From Desulfosporosinus nitroreducens (GTDB lineage: Bacteria; Bacillota; Desulfitobacteriia; Desulfitobacteriales; Desulfitobacteriaceae), in the NCBI RefSeq assembly GCF_023897015.1, contig NZ_JAMHFY010000003.1:186001-250000 (forward strand): a DNA stretch of 64,000 nt. The letters are read 5' to 3'. The translations under genes were made by a program, and so were the position numbers. Shown here piece by piece: positions 17,221 to 26,447 of this stretch; the first letter of the stretch is position 1; each line of letters opens with the position of its first letter. The notes beneath the pieces were generated by a model. It ran no database searches. It saw nothing but the letters and a program-made list of their open reading frames with translations, and had not been told where the DNA came from.

Positions 17221-17248
17221 TTACATTACTGGTAAAACAAGGTATAAT
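17221..17248 (+). promoter_or_regulatory. Promoter for the MBL-fold hydrolase gene
   Basis: TTACAT (17221-17226), 16-bp spacer, TATAAT (17243-17248): a good sigma-A-type match, 86 bases before the ATG at 17334. Confidence 0.6.
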
Positions 17249-17333
17249 ATATTAAAGATACTTGTAACACATTAGTGCAGTCTTTTATACTAGTGTTACC
17301 CTTTCGATAGCGAATTAATTTGGAGGCATTAAA

Positions 17334-18299
17334 ATGATTACTGAAATCTATCCCAATATTTTCAAAAACGAAATACCTCTCCCTAAAAATCCTTTAAAGG
17401 CTATCAACAGTTACGTCATTATATCTGATAACAAGAATTTGATTATAGATACAGGATTTAACACTGCAGAATGCCAAAGTGAGTTAATGCGCGGCCTAGA
17501 AGAGCTAAACATCGACCTAAATAAAACGGATCTCTTTATAACCCATATGCATACTGATCACTCAGGTCTGGCACCTATGCTTAGAAAGCAGGGAGTACAT
17601 GCAATTTATTTTAGCAAGATTGATGGAGAAATTTTCAATCAAGCTTCCCAAAAGAATGTATTTTTTAAAGTTCTTAACAAACTATTAGGGTTTGAAAGCG
17701 AAAGCGTATCTAAGTTTGGCAAAGAGTTTGGGGTTAGAGAGACTGAGCTTCTTGAATTCAACCCATTATATGAAGGGGAAAAATTAGATATTGGAGATTA
17801 TAGTTTCGAAGTAGTGGATATTCCAGGGCACACGCCAGGCCACATCGGTTTGTATGAGAAAAAGCATAAACTGTTTTTTTCAGGAGACCATATATTGGAT
17901 GAAATAACCCCGAATATAACCTTTTGGGGATTCGAACAGGATATTTTAGCGACCTATTTCAAGAGCTTAAATAAGGTATTTGAGTATGAAATCGATTATT
18001 TGTTTACGGCTCATAGAACCATTATCAGGGATCATCGCAAAAGAATTACTGAGCTTCTGAGTCATCATGAAGAACGCCTCAATGAGATTAGGGGCATATT
18101 AAGAGATGGTGGAAAGACACCTGTTGAAATGGCAGCAACTATGCACTGGGATTTGAGTCATAAGAAATGGGCTGACTTCCCTTTTTCACAGAAATGGTTC
18201 GCTTCGGGAGAGGCATTATCTCACTTAGAGCATCTGGTACATATTGGAGTCGTCGAGCGGATAACTAAAGCAGAGGCGCTCCTTTACGAACTTAAATAA
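17334..18299 (+). CDS. MBL-fold metallo-hydrolase
   Basis: 321 residues. The metallo-beta-lactamase motif HMHTDHSGL gives His71, His73, Asp75 and His76; the later ligands lie in DIPGHTPGHIGLYE, FFSGDHILDEITPN and the final TAHRTI. A C-terminal winged-helix-like extension (about 250-321, VEMAATMHWDLSHKKWADFPFSQ...HLEHLVHIGVVERI) is the LACTB2/glyoxalase-II-like arrangement. It probably hydrolyses a thioester or a related ester with two metal ions; the substrate is not identifiable. TTGGAGGC eight bases before the ATG and the TATAAT promoter upstream set the start. It is monocistronic. Confidence 0.92.
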   Translation: MITEIYPNIFKNEIPLPKNPLKAINSYVIISDNKNLIIDTGFNTAECQSELMRGLEELNIDLNKTDLFITHMHTDHSGLAPMLRKQGVHAIYFSKIDGEIFNQASQKNVFFKVLNKLLGFESESVSKFGKEFGVRETELLEFNPLYEGEKLDIGDYSFEVVDIPGHTPGHIGLYEKKHKLFFSGDHILDEITPNITFWGFEQDILATYFKSLNKVFEYEIDYLFTAHRTIIRDHRKRITELLSHHEERLNEIRGILRDGGKTPVEMAATMHWDLSHKKWADFPFSQKWFASGEALSHLEHLVHIGVVERITKAEALLYELK

Positions 18300-18507
18300 T
18301 AAATCGCCATTCATTGAGAGGTAAACCGATACTCTCGATACTAAGATAGCAGTTAACGGTGTTTGGCTAATGAGATGGAGACTGGCATTTGTCGGTTTCC
18401 ATTCTTAGTTTTAAAGGATATTAGCTGTAAATAGCGAAATAATATATTATTCTTAGTATAATGAAGAATTCTGTAGAAAAAAGGATCCGACTCGAGGAGG
18501 GAACAAG

Positions 18508-19899
18508 TTGAGGCCAGAGATTATTCAGAAACTTAGCGAAATTGTTGGAAAAGACAACTTATATACAGAGTTGGAAGATTTGTATTGTTATACCTACGAC
18601 GCTTCATTTGTTAAGGCGGATTTTAAGAAGGATTTGGCGGGCGTAGCTGTGTATCCAAGTAACACCGAAGAAGTAGTACAGATAATCAAGCTGGCTAATC
18701 AAGAGATGATTCCGGTAGTTCCACGGGGGGCCGGAACAAATGTTAGCGGGGGAACTATTTCTGTAGGGGATTGTATTATCTTGGTTCTTAAAAGAATGAA
18801 CAAAATACTTGAGATTGACGGCAAAAATTTAATTGCTGTGGTGGAACCCGGCGTCATTACTGGCCAGTTACAGTGCGAAGTTGAGCGAATAGGCCTGTTT
18901 TATCCCCCAGATCCCGCCAGCCAGGCCTTTTCAACAATGGGCGGCAATGTGGCCGAATGTGCAGGAGGACCGCGTGGCGTGAAATATGGAGTCACTCGAG
19001 ACTATGTAATTGGGCTCGAGGTAGTACTTCCCACAGGGGAAGTTATTAATACCGGTGGAAGAACAATTAAAAATGTGACCGGGTATGATATGACAAAGTT
19101 ATTTACCGGTTCAGAGGGGACCTTATGTGTCATAACTAAAATCATCGTTAAACTTATTCCGTTACCAGAAGCTAAGAGCACTATGATGGCAGTTTTTCCT
19201 GAGATTGTTCAAGCCTGTGAAACGGTATCAGAAATCATTGCCACGGGACTAGTTCCCTGTTCACTCGAATTGTTGGACAACATTTACATTAGAAATATTG
19301 AGGAATATGCTAAAGTTGGGCTGCCCACAGAGGCGGGTGCCGTGCTCTTAATCGAAGTTGATGGGGACTCGGAAATATTGGCGAAACAGATTGGAAAGAT
19401 AGAAAAAATCTGCAGTAGATTAGGAGCAGTCCAGATCAGGGTTGCCAAGACTAAAGAGGAAGCAGAAGAATTGTGGCGCGCGCGCCGCTCGGCCTTCGCA
19501 GCCGTGTCGAGGTTAAGGCCGACCATTATCGGTGAAGATGCGACGGTTCCGCGCAGCAGTATTCCGGCAGCTGTGAACCGTATTCAAGAAATAGCGACTA
19601 AATATAACATTATTGTTGCGATACTGGGACATGCCGGAGATGGCAACTTGCATGCCACCATCCTTACTGATGAGACGGATCAGGAAGAGATGGCAAGGGT
19701 CGAAAAGGCTATCGACGAGATCTTTATAGCTACCGTAGAACTGGGTGGATCATTAAGCGGTGAGCATGGTATAGGGCGGGCGAAATCCAAATTCATTACA
19801 ATTCAGACTGGGGAGGCTGGACTGGAAGTTCAACGTCAAATTAAACAAGCACTTGATCCTAATAATATCTTAAACCCTGGCGTAATGTTTGGAGCGTGA
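18508..19899 (+). CDS. glcD: FAD-binding (D-)lactate/glycolate dehydrogenase, GlcD-type
   Basis: 463 residues of the VAO/PCMH flavoprotein family. The FAD-binding PCMH domain (about 35-215) has VVPRGAGTNVSGG and TMGGNVAECAGGPRGVKYG; the substrate-binding FAD-oxidase C domain (about 220-460) has ILGHAGDGNLHATI and GGSLSGEHGIGRAKS, the latter His-rich loop being catalytic. The start is TTG 18508 with GAGGAGGGAAC seven bases upstream. It is followed four bases later by an Fe-S partner and then by lactate racemase, so D-lactate is the most likely substrate, with glycolate the alternative. It feeds electrons into the GlcF-like subunit. Confidence 0.93.
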   Translation: MRPEIIQKLSEIVGKDNLYTELEDLYCYTYDASFVKADFKKDLAGVAVYPSNTEEVVQIIKLANQEMIPVVPRGAGTNVSGGTISVGDCIILVLKRMNKILEIDGKNLIAVVEPGVITGQLQCEVERIGLFYPPDPASQAFSTMGGNVAECAGGPRGVKYGVTRDYVIGLEVVLPTGEVINTGGRTIKNVTGYDMTKLFTGSEGTLCVITKIIVKLIPLPEAKSTMMAVFPEIVQACETVSEIIATGLVPCSLELLDNIYIRNIEEYAKVGLPTEAGAVLLIEVDGDSEILAKQIGKIEKICSRLGAVQIRVAKTKEEAEELWRARRSAFAAVSRLRPTIIGEDATVPRSSIPAAVNRIQEIATKYNIIVAILGHAGDGNLHATILTDETDQEEMARVEKAIDEIFIATVELGGSLSGEHGIGRAKSKFITIQTGEAGLEVQRQIKQALDPNNILNPGVMFGA

Positions 19900-19903
19900 T
19901 GAA

Positions 19904-21187
19904 ATGGATCGTTCATTAGAGTCTTGGCAAAAAGAAGTTATCCGATGTATTCGTTGCGGTGCCTGCCAAAATGTCTGTCCTGTTTTTAAAGAGTTGCAGG
20001 CAGAATCCACAGTCGCCAGAGGGCGAGTTAAGCTCATTCGAGGAGTCATAAGTAAAGACTTAGATTTAACGGAGGGTTTTATTGACAAGATGTCGTTGTG
20101 CTTAATGTGCAAGGCCTGCGTTGTGAACTGTCCGAGTGGAGTGAAAGTTGACAAGCTAGTAGAAGCGGCCCGTAAGGAGATCGCAGAGAAGAAAGGACTT
20201 TCTCCGCTTAAGAATCTAATCTTTCGCTTAGTTTTGAAAAACCGTTGGGTATTTAACACGGGAATGAGGACCGGACGAATTTTTCAAGGCTTAGTCTTCC
20301 GCAAAGGGCCTAATGGGCAAGGAATGCTGCCAAGAATGTCCTTGGGAATAGACAAGAGAAGACTCCTTTCTCCTCTCGCTCAAAAACCGTTTAAAAGCAT
20401 GTATCCCGAAGTGGTTAAAGTCCCTGAAGCAACCATGAGGGTATCTTTTTTTACGGGGTGCATGATCAACTATATTTATACAGATACCGGTCGGGCAGTT
20501 ATCAACGTCCTTAATCAAAACGGAGTGGAAGTTGTAATTCCTTCTCTCCAAAACTGTTGTGGTACTCCTGTTCGGATTAATGGGGACTACGAAACTGCTA
20601 AAACAATGGCGAGGGCAAATATAGATGTTTTCCTGAAAGAAAAGGTTGATGCTGTTGTCGTGGCTTGTGGCACGTGTGGTTTAAGCCTGAAGGAAGAGTA
20701 TGCTGAGTTACTTGAGGATGATCCGAGCTATGTTGAAAAGGCCAAGAAGCTTGGGTCCATGGTCAAGGATTTCACAGAACTGGTGGTTTCTTTGGAGGGA
20801 TTTGAGGGCAAAATGGGTCGGTTACCAGTTAAGGTCACTTACCACGATCCTTGTCACCTCGTCAGAGGGTTGAAGGTTAAAGAACAACCCAGACAGATTA
20901 TCAGAAGTATTCCTGGCGTGATTTTTGAAGAAATGACTAAAGTGGATACCTGCTGTGGCAGTGGGGGTTCTTTCAGCTTATATCACTACGAACTTTCGAC
21001 TAAAATCAATGACCATAAAGTGGAATCTATTCATCAAACTGGGGCAGAGATATTGGCTACAGGGTGCTCTGCCTGTCGAATGCATATCGCGGACGGTCTG
21101 AATCGCCAAGGGAATCCAGTAAAGGTGATGCATACCGCGCAACTATTGGAAATGGCTTATCGGGCCAGAGAGAATCCGGCCCTGTAA
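19904..21187 (+). CDS. glcF: GlcF-type Fe-S subunit of lactate/glycolate dehydrogenase
   Basis: 427 residues. Two 4Fe-4S motifs at the N-terminus (CIRCGACQNVCP, CLMCKACVVNCP) are followed by two cysteine-rich CCG domains (ACGTCG, NCCGTP and DTCCGSGGSFS, GCSACRMHI), the HdrB/GlcF arrangement that passes electrons to a membrane or soluble carrier. The frame also contains TTG 19889, but ATG 19904 with GGAG nine bases ahead, four bases after the glcD stop, is the better start. The tight coupling to glcD and larA supports a lactate oxidation operon. No EtfAB genes are present, so it is not the electron-confurcating LctBCD type. Confidence 0.93.
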   Translation: MDRSLESWQKEVIRCIRCGACQNVCPVFKELQAESTVARGRVKLIRGVISKDLDLTEGFIDKMSLCLMCKACVVNCPSGVKVDKLVEAARKEIAEKKGLSPLKNLIFRLVLKNRWVFNTGMRTGRIFQGLVFRKGPNGQGMLPRMSLGIDKRRLLSPLAQKPFKSMYPEVVKVPEATMRVSFFTGCMINYIYTDTGRAVINVLNQNGVEVVIPSLQNCCGTPVRINGDYETAKTMARANIDVFLKEKVDAVVVACGTCGLSLKEEYAELLEDDPSYVEKAKKLGSMVKDFTELVVSLEGFEGKMGRLPVKVTYHDPCHLVRGLKVKEQPRQIIRSIPGVIFEEMTKVDTCCGSGGSFSLYHYELSTKINDHKVESIHQTGAEILATGCSACRMHIADGLNRQGNPVKVMHTAQLLEMAYRARENPAL

Positions 21188-21217
21188 AACATGATAAAGG
21201 TTAAGGGAGGAAAAACC

Positions 21218-22501
21218 TTGAATAGCTTTAAACTTGCCTATGGTAAAGAAATCTTGTCTTTTGAAGTACCATCTGCAGTAAAGATTCAGGAGATTGAAGC
21301 GAAAGCCAGTCAGCCAATAATAGATATAGAAGAGGCTGTGCGCCAGGCAGTGGCTCATCCCCTAGGCACGGTTCCCCTGATAGAGGTGGTGAAACCTGGA
21401 GACAAAGTGGTAATTGTGGTTAGCGACATTACTCGGCTTTGGGTTAGGGCGGATGTTCTTTTACCTATCTTACTGGATGTCCTAAATGAGGCTGGTGTTC
21501 CAGATAAGGATATCTCCATCGTCACGGCAACTGGTGATCATCGTTTGCAGACGGTTGAAGAACACACGGCCATTTGTGGTGCAAAGGTCTTGGATAGAGT
21601 TCCAATTTACGATCATGAGTGTAATGCCCCTGATTTAGTTGATTTAGGTTTATCCAAACAGGGCACCCCTATCAAAGTTAATCGTCGGGTATGGGAAGCG
21701 GACAAGGTAATACTTACCGGAGGAATAGCCTATCATTTGCTGGCAGGTTTTGGTGGCGGACGTAAGTCGATTGCTCCTGGAGTCTGTGGCTACGAAATGA
21801 TCCAGAAAAACCATGCTTTGGCGCTTAAAGAAGCAGGGCCCTCAGGACTTAATCCAAACATTCAGACCGGAAAAATGGAAGGCAATCCAGTTGCAGAGGA
21901 TATGTTAGAAATCGCTCGTCTAGTAGGCGTAGATTTCATCCTTAATGTCGTTGTCAACGAGAAGAAGGAGTTTGTCTATATTGCGGCGGGTGAGTTACAT
22001 CAGGCTCATTTAGCGGGGTGCAGGGTTACTGAAGAAATCTTCGGCATTGAGATCAAAGAAAAAGCTGATTTGGTTATTGTTTCAAGCGGTGGGTATCCTA
22101 AAGATATTCAACTTTACCAATCAATTAAAGCCTTAGATAATGCTACTTACGCTGTGAAAGAGGGTGGCGTTATTATCCTGGTTAGTGAATGCTCAGATGG
22201 GATAGGTTCTCAACCTTTTCAGGATTATTTTAAATATGGCGAGGTAGAGGATATGAGTGCTAGGCTCCATGCTGATTTTACTATGCCTGGTTTTGTAAGT
22301 TTGAGAACAGCGAGCATTTGCCGAAAGACACCAGTTATTTTGATTAGTTCTCTACCAGAAGATGTGGTAAAACTGGTGAAGATGGTTCCCGCCCATTCTC
22401 CAGCAGAGGCATGGCAATTAGCGACCCAAATGCTTGGTCAGCAACCTGAATCCATCTATGTAATGCCTCACGGTGGAAATACCTTTCCGATTATGAGCTA
22501 G
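21218..22501 (+). CDS. larA: Nickel-pincer lactate racemase LarA
   Basis: 427 residues from TTG 21218, chosen over the in-frame ATG 21191 because AAGGGAGG lies eight bases ahead of it. With this start the catalytic and cofactor residues fall almost on the Lactobacillus plantarum LarA numbering: His108 (TGDHR), His173 (AYHLL), Lys183 (GGRKSIAPG, which anchors the nickel-pincer nucleotide) and His199 (QKNHAL). It interconverts D- and L-lactate, letting the stereospecific dehydrogenase upstream use both. It is the third gene of the operon, 30 bases after glcF. The cofactor-making larB, larC and larE genes are not in the window. Confidence 0.95.
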   Translation: MNSFKLAYGKEILSFEVPSAVKIQEIEAKASQPIIDIEEAVRQAVAHPLGTVPLIEVVKPGDKVVIVVSDITRLWVRADVLLPILLDVLNEAGVPDKDISIVTATGDHRLQTVEEHTAICGAKVLDRVPIYDHECNAPDLVDLGLSKQGTPIKVNRRVWEADKVILTGGIAYHLLAGFGGGRKSIAPGVCGYEMIQKNHALALKEAGPSGLNPNIQTGKMEGNPVAEDMLEIARLVGVDFILNVVVNEKKEFVYIAAGELHQAHLAGCRVTEEIFGIEIKEKADLVIVSSGGYPKDIQLYQSIKALDNATYAVKEGGVIILVSECSDGIGSQPFQDYFKYGEVEDMSARLHADFTMPGFVSLRTASICRKTPVILISSLPEDVVKLVKMVPAHSPAEAWQLATQMLGQQPESIYVMPHGGNTFPIMS

Positions 22502-22523
22502 GGCATAATATTTCTAAATGGTA

Positions 22524-22552
22524 TTGAATTTATGGTATAGGGGTGTTATTAT
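22524..22552 (+). promoter_or_regulatory. Promoter of the T-box transcript
   Basis: TTGAAT (22524-22529), 17-bp spacer, TATTAT (22547-22552), just upstream of the T-box leader. Confidence 0.6.
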
Positions 22553-22559
22553 CATATAA

Positions 22560-22830
22560 ACCGTTGAAGGGGAAGTAAAACCGCATGACCAACCTCACAG
22601 AGAGTCGAGTAAGGTGGAAGCTCGGCAGGTAATGGAGCGGGTAAATGGGCCCCAGAGGGTGGAACGAAAAAGCTCAGGCTTTAGTAGTTACCAACGCAGA
22701 GCCAGCGTTATTGGGCTAAGGGTGTGTTGGCACTCTGCATGAGGGGATGCATTATTATTTGTGCATTAACTAAGGTGGTACCGCAGATTAACGTCTGTCC
22801 TTATTTTAAGGATAGACGTTTTATTTTTAT
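22560..22830 (+). promoter_or_regulatory. T-box riboswitch with terminator, probable tryptophan specificity
   Basis: The antiterminator T-box motif GGTGGTACCGCAG is at 22774-22786, followed by the terminator ACGTCTGTCC (22791-22800) / GGATAGACGT (22810-22819) and a T-rich run. Stem I is recognisable: GGGG...CCCC base, AAGTA and AGAGAG internal motifs at the 5' side, apical TCGAG/CTCGG hairpin. The specifier loop reads GTAAATGGG (22641-22649), so the codon is either TGG (Trp, 22646-22648) or ATG (Met, 22645-22647). The downstream TrpX-like lipoprotein favours Trp. Binding of uncharged tRNA would switch on the downstream gene. Confidence 0.92.
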
Positions 22831-22901
22831 CTTCACCGTTCTGTTTGTAAGAATAGAACATGCAGTTGCCAGAAATATTAAATTAGAAGAGAGGTATTAT
22901 A

Positions 22902-23909
22902 ATGAAAAAGCAATTGGCAAGAATGATGATTTCCGTAATAATGACCATAACCTTATTGATTTCTTTAACCGCCTGCTCACCAAGTAAAACTGAAACTCCC
23001 GATAAGACTTCAGCAAAGAAGACTATCGGTATCGTCCAAATTGTAGAACATCCCTCATTGAATACTATCAAAGAATCTATTGTCAATCAGTTACAGGAGA
23101 AAGGTTTTAAAGATGGTGAGACTATTTCAATAGATTATCAGAATGCCCAAGGTGATCAGTCTACGCTAAAGACAATCGTCACTAAATTTGTAAACAATAA
23201 ATATGACCTTATCATCGCTATTGCTACACCCTCAGCACAGGCTGCTGTAAGTCAAACAAAGGATATTCCCGTGCTTTTCGCGGCTTGTGCTGATCCTTTG
23301 GGATCAGGAGTCGTGACTAATCTTGAAAAACCAGGCGGTAATGTAACGGGTACCTCAAATGCTGTTTCTGCTGAGAAAATAATGGAGTTGGCCAAGCGGA
23401 TCACCCCGAATTTTGAAACCATTGGCGCATTATACAATTCAAGTGAAACCAATTCTCTATCTGTAATTAAGAATCTAAAAGAGTATGCTAGTAAAAATAA
23501 TCTAACGATTATTGAATCGACCGTGACCAGTTCCGCTGATGTACAGCAGGCGGTCACATCTCTGGTAGGTAAAGTCGATGTTCTCTTCTCACCCAATGAT
23601 AACACAGTTGCTTCTGCGATGCCTTTAGTAGCCCAAATTGCCAATAACGCCAAGCTGCCTGTATATGTGGCAGCCGATTCAATGGTTAAGGATGGGGGGC
23701 TGGCAACCTACGGTATAGACTATACTGTGCTTGGGAAAGAGACTGCCGACATGGCTGTAGAGATCTTAAATGGAAAGAACCCTGGGGATATTCCAGTCAT
23801 GACCATGTCTGATATGCAGATTTATGCCAATAAAGACACAGCAAAGGCTATCGGAATTAATCTGCCGGATGATGTGTTAAAAGAGGCAGCTCAGATTTTC
23901 GGGAATTAA
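22902..23909 (+). CDS. TrpX-like ABC transporter substrate-binding lipoprotein
   Basis: 335 residues, COG2984/TrpX type periplasmic-binding fold. The lipobox SLTAC places the lipidated cysteine at residue 25. Family segments seen: IGIVQIVEHPSLNTIKESI, VLFAACADPLGSGVV, KPGGNVTGTSNAV and VDVLFSPNDNTVASAMPLV. In other Firmicutes such proteins work with TrpY permease and TrpZ ATPase to import tryptophan, often under T-box control. Here the gene stands alone after its T-box leader: the next genes are convergent, so the permease and ATPase must be elsewhere or are lost. GAGAGG precedes the ATG by eight bases. Confidence 0.93.
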   Translation: MKKQLARMMISVIMTITLLISLTACSPSKTETPDKTSAKKTIGIVQIVEHPSLNTIKESIVNQLQEKGFKDGETISIDYQNAQGDQSTLKTIVTKFVNNKYDLIIAIATPSAQAAVSQTKDIPVLFAACADPLGSGVVTNLEKPGGNVTGTSNAVSAEKIMELAKRITPNFETIGALYNSSETNSLSVIKNLKEYASKNNLTIIESTVTSSADVQQAVTSLVGKVDVLFSPNDNTVASAMPLVAQIANNAKLPVYVAADSMVKDGGLATYGIDYTVLGKETADMAVEILNGKNPGDIPVMTMSDMQIYANKDTAKAIGINLPDDVLKEAAQIFGN

Positions 23910-23948
23910 GGAAATTAAACTGCCTAAATAGTGGTGTAAAGAATAAGG

Positions 23949-23986
23949 GGCCTTCCAAACTTCAAGATGAAGCATGGAAGGCCTTT
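23949..23986. terminator. Shared terminator of trpX-like and livF transcripts
   Basis: GGCCTTCCA (23949-23957) and TGGAAGGCC (23975-23983), with TTT following; it lies between two convergent units. Confidence 0.8.
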
Positions 23987-24013
23987 GCATTCAAATAATA
24001 ATGCAATTGCTTC

Positions 24014-24709
24014 TTATACCAGCAAATACTTCGAACGCACTTCTTCATTTTCGGCTAACTCATCTACGGTACCTTCAAAGCGTACCTGTCCTCGTTCAAG
24101 AACATAACACCTATCGGCTAATTTTAAAGCAGATTTGAGGTTTTGTTCGGCTAAAAGAATCGATATCCCGGTTGAACGAAGCTGAATAATTTGTTCTTCC
24201 AATTCCTTTACGATTAAAGGCGCTAGACCTTCGGTAGGTTCATCTAAAATCAGAAGCTCTGGATTTCCAAGTAAGGCCCTGGCAATACTTAACATTTGCT
24301 GTTCTCCTCCGCTTAAGTTCCCACCCCGTCGGTTTTCTGTTCTTTTGAGTACAGGAAATAACTCGTGGACTTTGGCCAAATTCCAAACCCCTGTTTTGAT
24401 GCCATCGGCAATCTCGAGATTTTCACGTACAGACAAGTCTGCAAAAATCCTGCGGTCATCAGGGACAAAGCTAATCCCTAATTTAACCATCCGCTTAGTA
24501 GGGGTTTTCGCAATGTCTTGTCCTTTAAAATAGATTTGTCCGGATTTTGGCTGGGTAATTCCAATAATACTCTTGAGAGTCGTTGTCTTTCCGACCCCGT
24601 TACGACCAAGTAAGGATACGACCTCTCCTTGATTGACCTTTAAAGATAAACCAAACAGAACATGGCTTAATCCGTAGTAGGTATGAATGTCTCTAACGTC
24701 TAACATCAT
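24014..24709 (-). CDS. livF: Branched-chain amino-acid ABC transporter ATPase LivF
   Basis: 231 residues. Walker A GRNGVGKTT, signature LSGGEQQMLSIARALL, Walker B LLILDEPTEGLAP and the switch His equivalent in ILLAEQNLKSALKLADRCYVLERG match LivF. It is the last gene of the livKHMGF operon; its ATG overlaps the livG stop (ATGA). It powers uptake of leucine-type amino acids together with LivG; related systems carry urea, amides or aromatic compounds. Confidence 0.95.
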   Translation of the reverse strand: MMLDVRDIHTYYGLSHVLFGLSLKVNQGEVVSLLGRNGVGKTTTLKSIIGITQPKSGQIYFKGQDIAKTPTKRMVKLGISFVPDDRRIFADLSVRENLEIADGIKTGVWNLAKVHELFPVLKRTENRRGGNLSGGEQQMLSIARALLGNPELLILDEPTEGLAPLIVKELEEQIIQLRSTGISILLAEQNLKSALKLADRCYVLERGQVRFEGTVDELAENEEVRSKYLLV

Positions 24710-25443
24710 CCAGTTTCCCCCAAATAGGCATTTTGCACAGATTTATCATTTCTGATGTCTTGTGGCAGACCTTGAGCAATTGTTTTACCTTGGTGAAGTA
24801 CCATAATTTTTTGGGCAACATCAAAAACTAATTCCATATCGTGTTCAGTAAGCAGTATTGTAAGGCCTTTTTCACGAGATAAGTGCTTAATAAGATTGAC
24901 AATTCTGCGGGTTTCTTCTGATGACATTCCAGCTGTAGGCTCATCTAATAGAAGGAGTTCAGGTTTGCTCCCCAAGGCAATGGCAATTTCTAGGACTTTT
25001 TGGTCCCCATAAGATAAAGCACTGCACGAACGATCTTTAAAATCAAACAATCCGAAACTGTCCAGAATTTCCAATGTCTCTTCAATAAAAAGTTTTTTTG
25101 CAGGTCTGAAAAAGTTTTGATCTAAGCGATGTTTAGCAATGACTGAAGCTTGCACATTTTCAAAAACCGTAAGACTTGAGAAAATATTGATCAATTGAAA
25201 GGACCTGGCCATTCCTCTATGGCAGATTTTATAGGGAGCCATACTCGTGATTTCTTTACCTTGAAATCGGATATGGCCGGAGTCCGCCTGCAAGTGTCCA
25301 GTTATTAAATTAAATAACGTGGATTTTCCTGCGCCATTAGGACCAATAACTGCTACAACTTCACCCTTTGGAACCAAAAGGTTAGCATCTGAAATGGCTT
25401 GAAATCCATCGAACGATTTCTTGAGCTGTTCAACCTGAAGCAT
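24706..25443 (-). CDS. livG: Branched-chain amino-acid ABC transporter ATPase LivG
   Basis: 245 residues from ATG 25443, where GAGGAGAATATTA gives a good ribosome-binding site; a longer frame upstream is only overlap with livM. Walker A GPNGAGKSTLFNLITG, signature LSYGDQKVLEIAIALG, Walker B LLLLDEPTAGMSSEE, and the LivG-specific insertion AMARSFQLINIFSSLTVFENVQ. Its start follows the livM stop by one base. Confidence 0.95.
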   Translation of the reverse strand: MLQVEQLKKSFDGFQAISDANLLVPKGEVVAVIGPNGAGKSTLFNLITGHLQADSGHIRFQGKEITSMAPYKICHRGMARSFQLINIFSSLTVFENVQASVIAKHRLDQNFFRPAKKLFIEETLEILDSFGLFDFKDRSCSALSYGDQKVLEIAIALGSKPELLLLDEPTAGMSSEETRRIVNLIKHLSREKGLTILLTEHDMELVFDVAQKIMVLHQGKTIAQGLPQDIRNDKSVQNAYLGETG

Positions 25444-25444
25444 A

Positions 25445-26431
25445 TTAATATTCTCCTCTCTTATCCTGGCTTTTGTTATAAATCTCCATAAGATAACCAA
25501 GAATACCTTGAGGCAAGAACAATACCAGAAGGAGTAACAGCAGTCCAAGGACAAGAAGCCAGTACTCTGTGTACAGACCAACAACCATAGATAAAAGGAC
25601 TAAAATACCTGCACCCAACATTGGACCCATAAAAACAGTGAGTCCACCCATTAAACACATAATCAGAACCTCTGCCGATTCGCTCCAAAATAAAAGAGAA
25701 GGGGCAACAGAGCGTTCAACTAAGACAAATAAGACACCTGCAATTCCTGCAAAGAATCCGGCAATTACAAAGGCTGTCAAGCGATGCCTTTTGACATTGA
25801 CACCAACACTTTCAGAGCGAACAGGGTTATCACGAGTAGCAAGTAACATGAGTCCAAAAGGGGATTTGGTGATTATATATAGAATTATTAAAGAAATGAC
25901 TAGAATTAAAAGAGTTGCATAATAGACAGAATTGATTGAGGTAAGGAATTCCGGAACAGGTATTGCATGAATTCCGTTATCTCCATTGGTTAGTGCATTC
26001 CAGCGGTAGACAATGGCCCAAACCAATTGACCTAGTGCCAGTGTAAGCATACCGAAATACAGGCCTCTTAAACGTACACAAAACCATCCGATTACAAAGG
26101 CTATGAGAGCAGCAACCAGGGGGGCGAGCAAGACGGCAATAGCAAATGGCCATGAAGTTTTGGTTGTAACGATCGCCACTGTATAGGCGCCCACTCCGAA
26201 AAAAACGCCATGGTGGAGATGAAGCAGTCCACCGTATCCCAGAACCAAATTCAAACTTGTGGCGAGTAAAGCCGTTGTAAAAACAGTGGCTAGCAAGTAG
26301 ACATAATATTGGGTTAGAAACTCTGGGGCTAGCAAAAGAACTATAATGCCGACTGCTGCTATACCCAGGCCTAGATAGGTATTAAACTTTCCCTTCGGAT
26401 TTTCAATTAACTTAAAATTATTCGTGGACAT
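25445..26431 (-). CDS. livM: Branched-chain amino-acid ABC transporter permease LivM
   Basis: 328 residues with about ten membrane helices. LNLVLGYGGLLHLHHGVFFGVGAYT near residues 63-87 and the EAA-like loop ATRDNPVRSESVGVNVKRHRLTAFVIAG are LivM hallmarks. It pairs with LivH to form the membrane channel. AGAAAGGAAC lies upstream of the ATG; the gap to livH is 16 bases. Confidence 0.95.
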   Translation of the reverse strand: MSTNNFKLIENPKGKFNTYLGLGIAAVGIIVLLLAPEFLTQYYVYLLATVFTTALLATSLNLVLGYGGLLHLHHGVFFGVGAYTVAIVTTKTSWPFAIAVLLAPLVAALIAFVIGWFCVRLRGLYFGMLTLALGQLVWAIVYRWNALTNGDNGIHAIPVPEFLTSINSVYYATLLILVISLIILYIITKSPFGLMLLATRDNPVRSESVGVNVKRHRLTAFVIAGFFAGIAGVLFVLVERSVAPSLLFWSESAEVLIMCLMGGLTVFMGPMLGAGILVLLSMVVGLYTEYWLLVLGLLLLLLVLFLPQGILGYLMEIYNKSQDKRGEY

Positions 26432-26447
26432 ATCTGTGTTCCTTTCT

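Noticed and set aside
22724-22987. 87-codon reading frame on the plus strand
   Set aside because: It runs through the T-box antiterminator and terminator and overlaps the trpX-like gene in another frame.
25444-25584. N-terminal extension of LivG
   Set aside because: It is the livM 3' end read in another frame; ATG 25443 has a strong Shine-Dalgarno and gives the usual LivG length.
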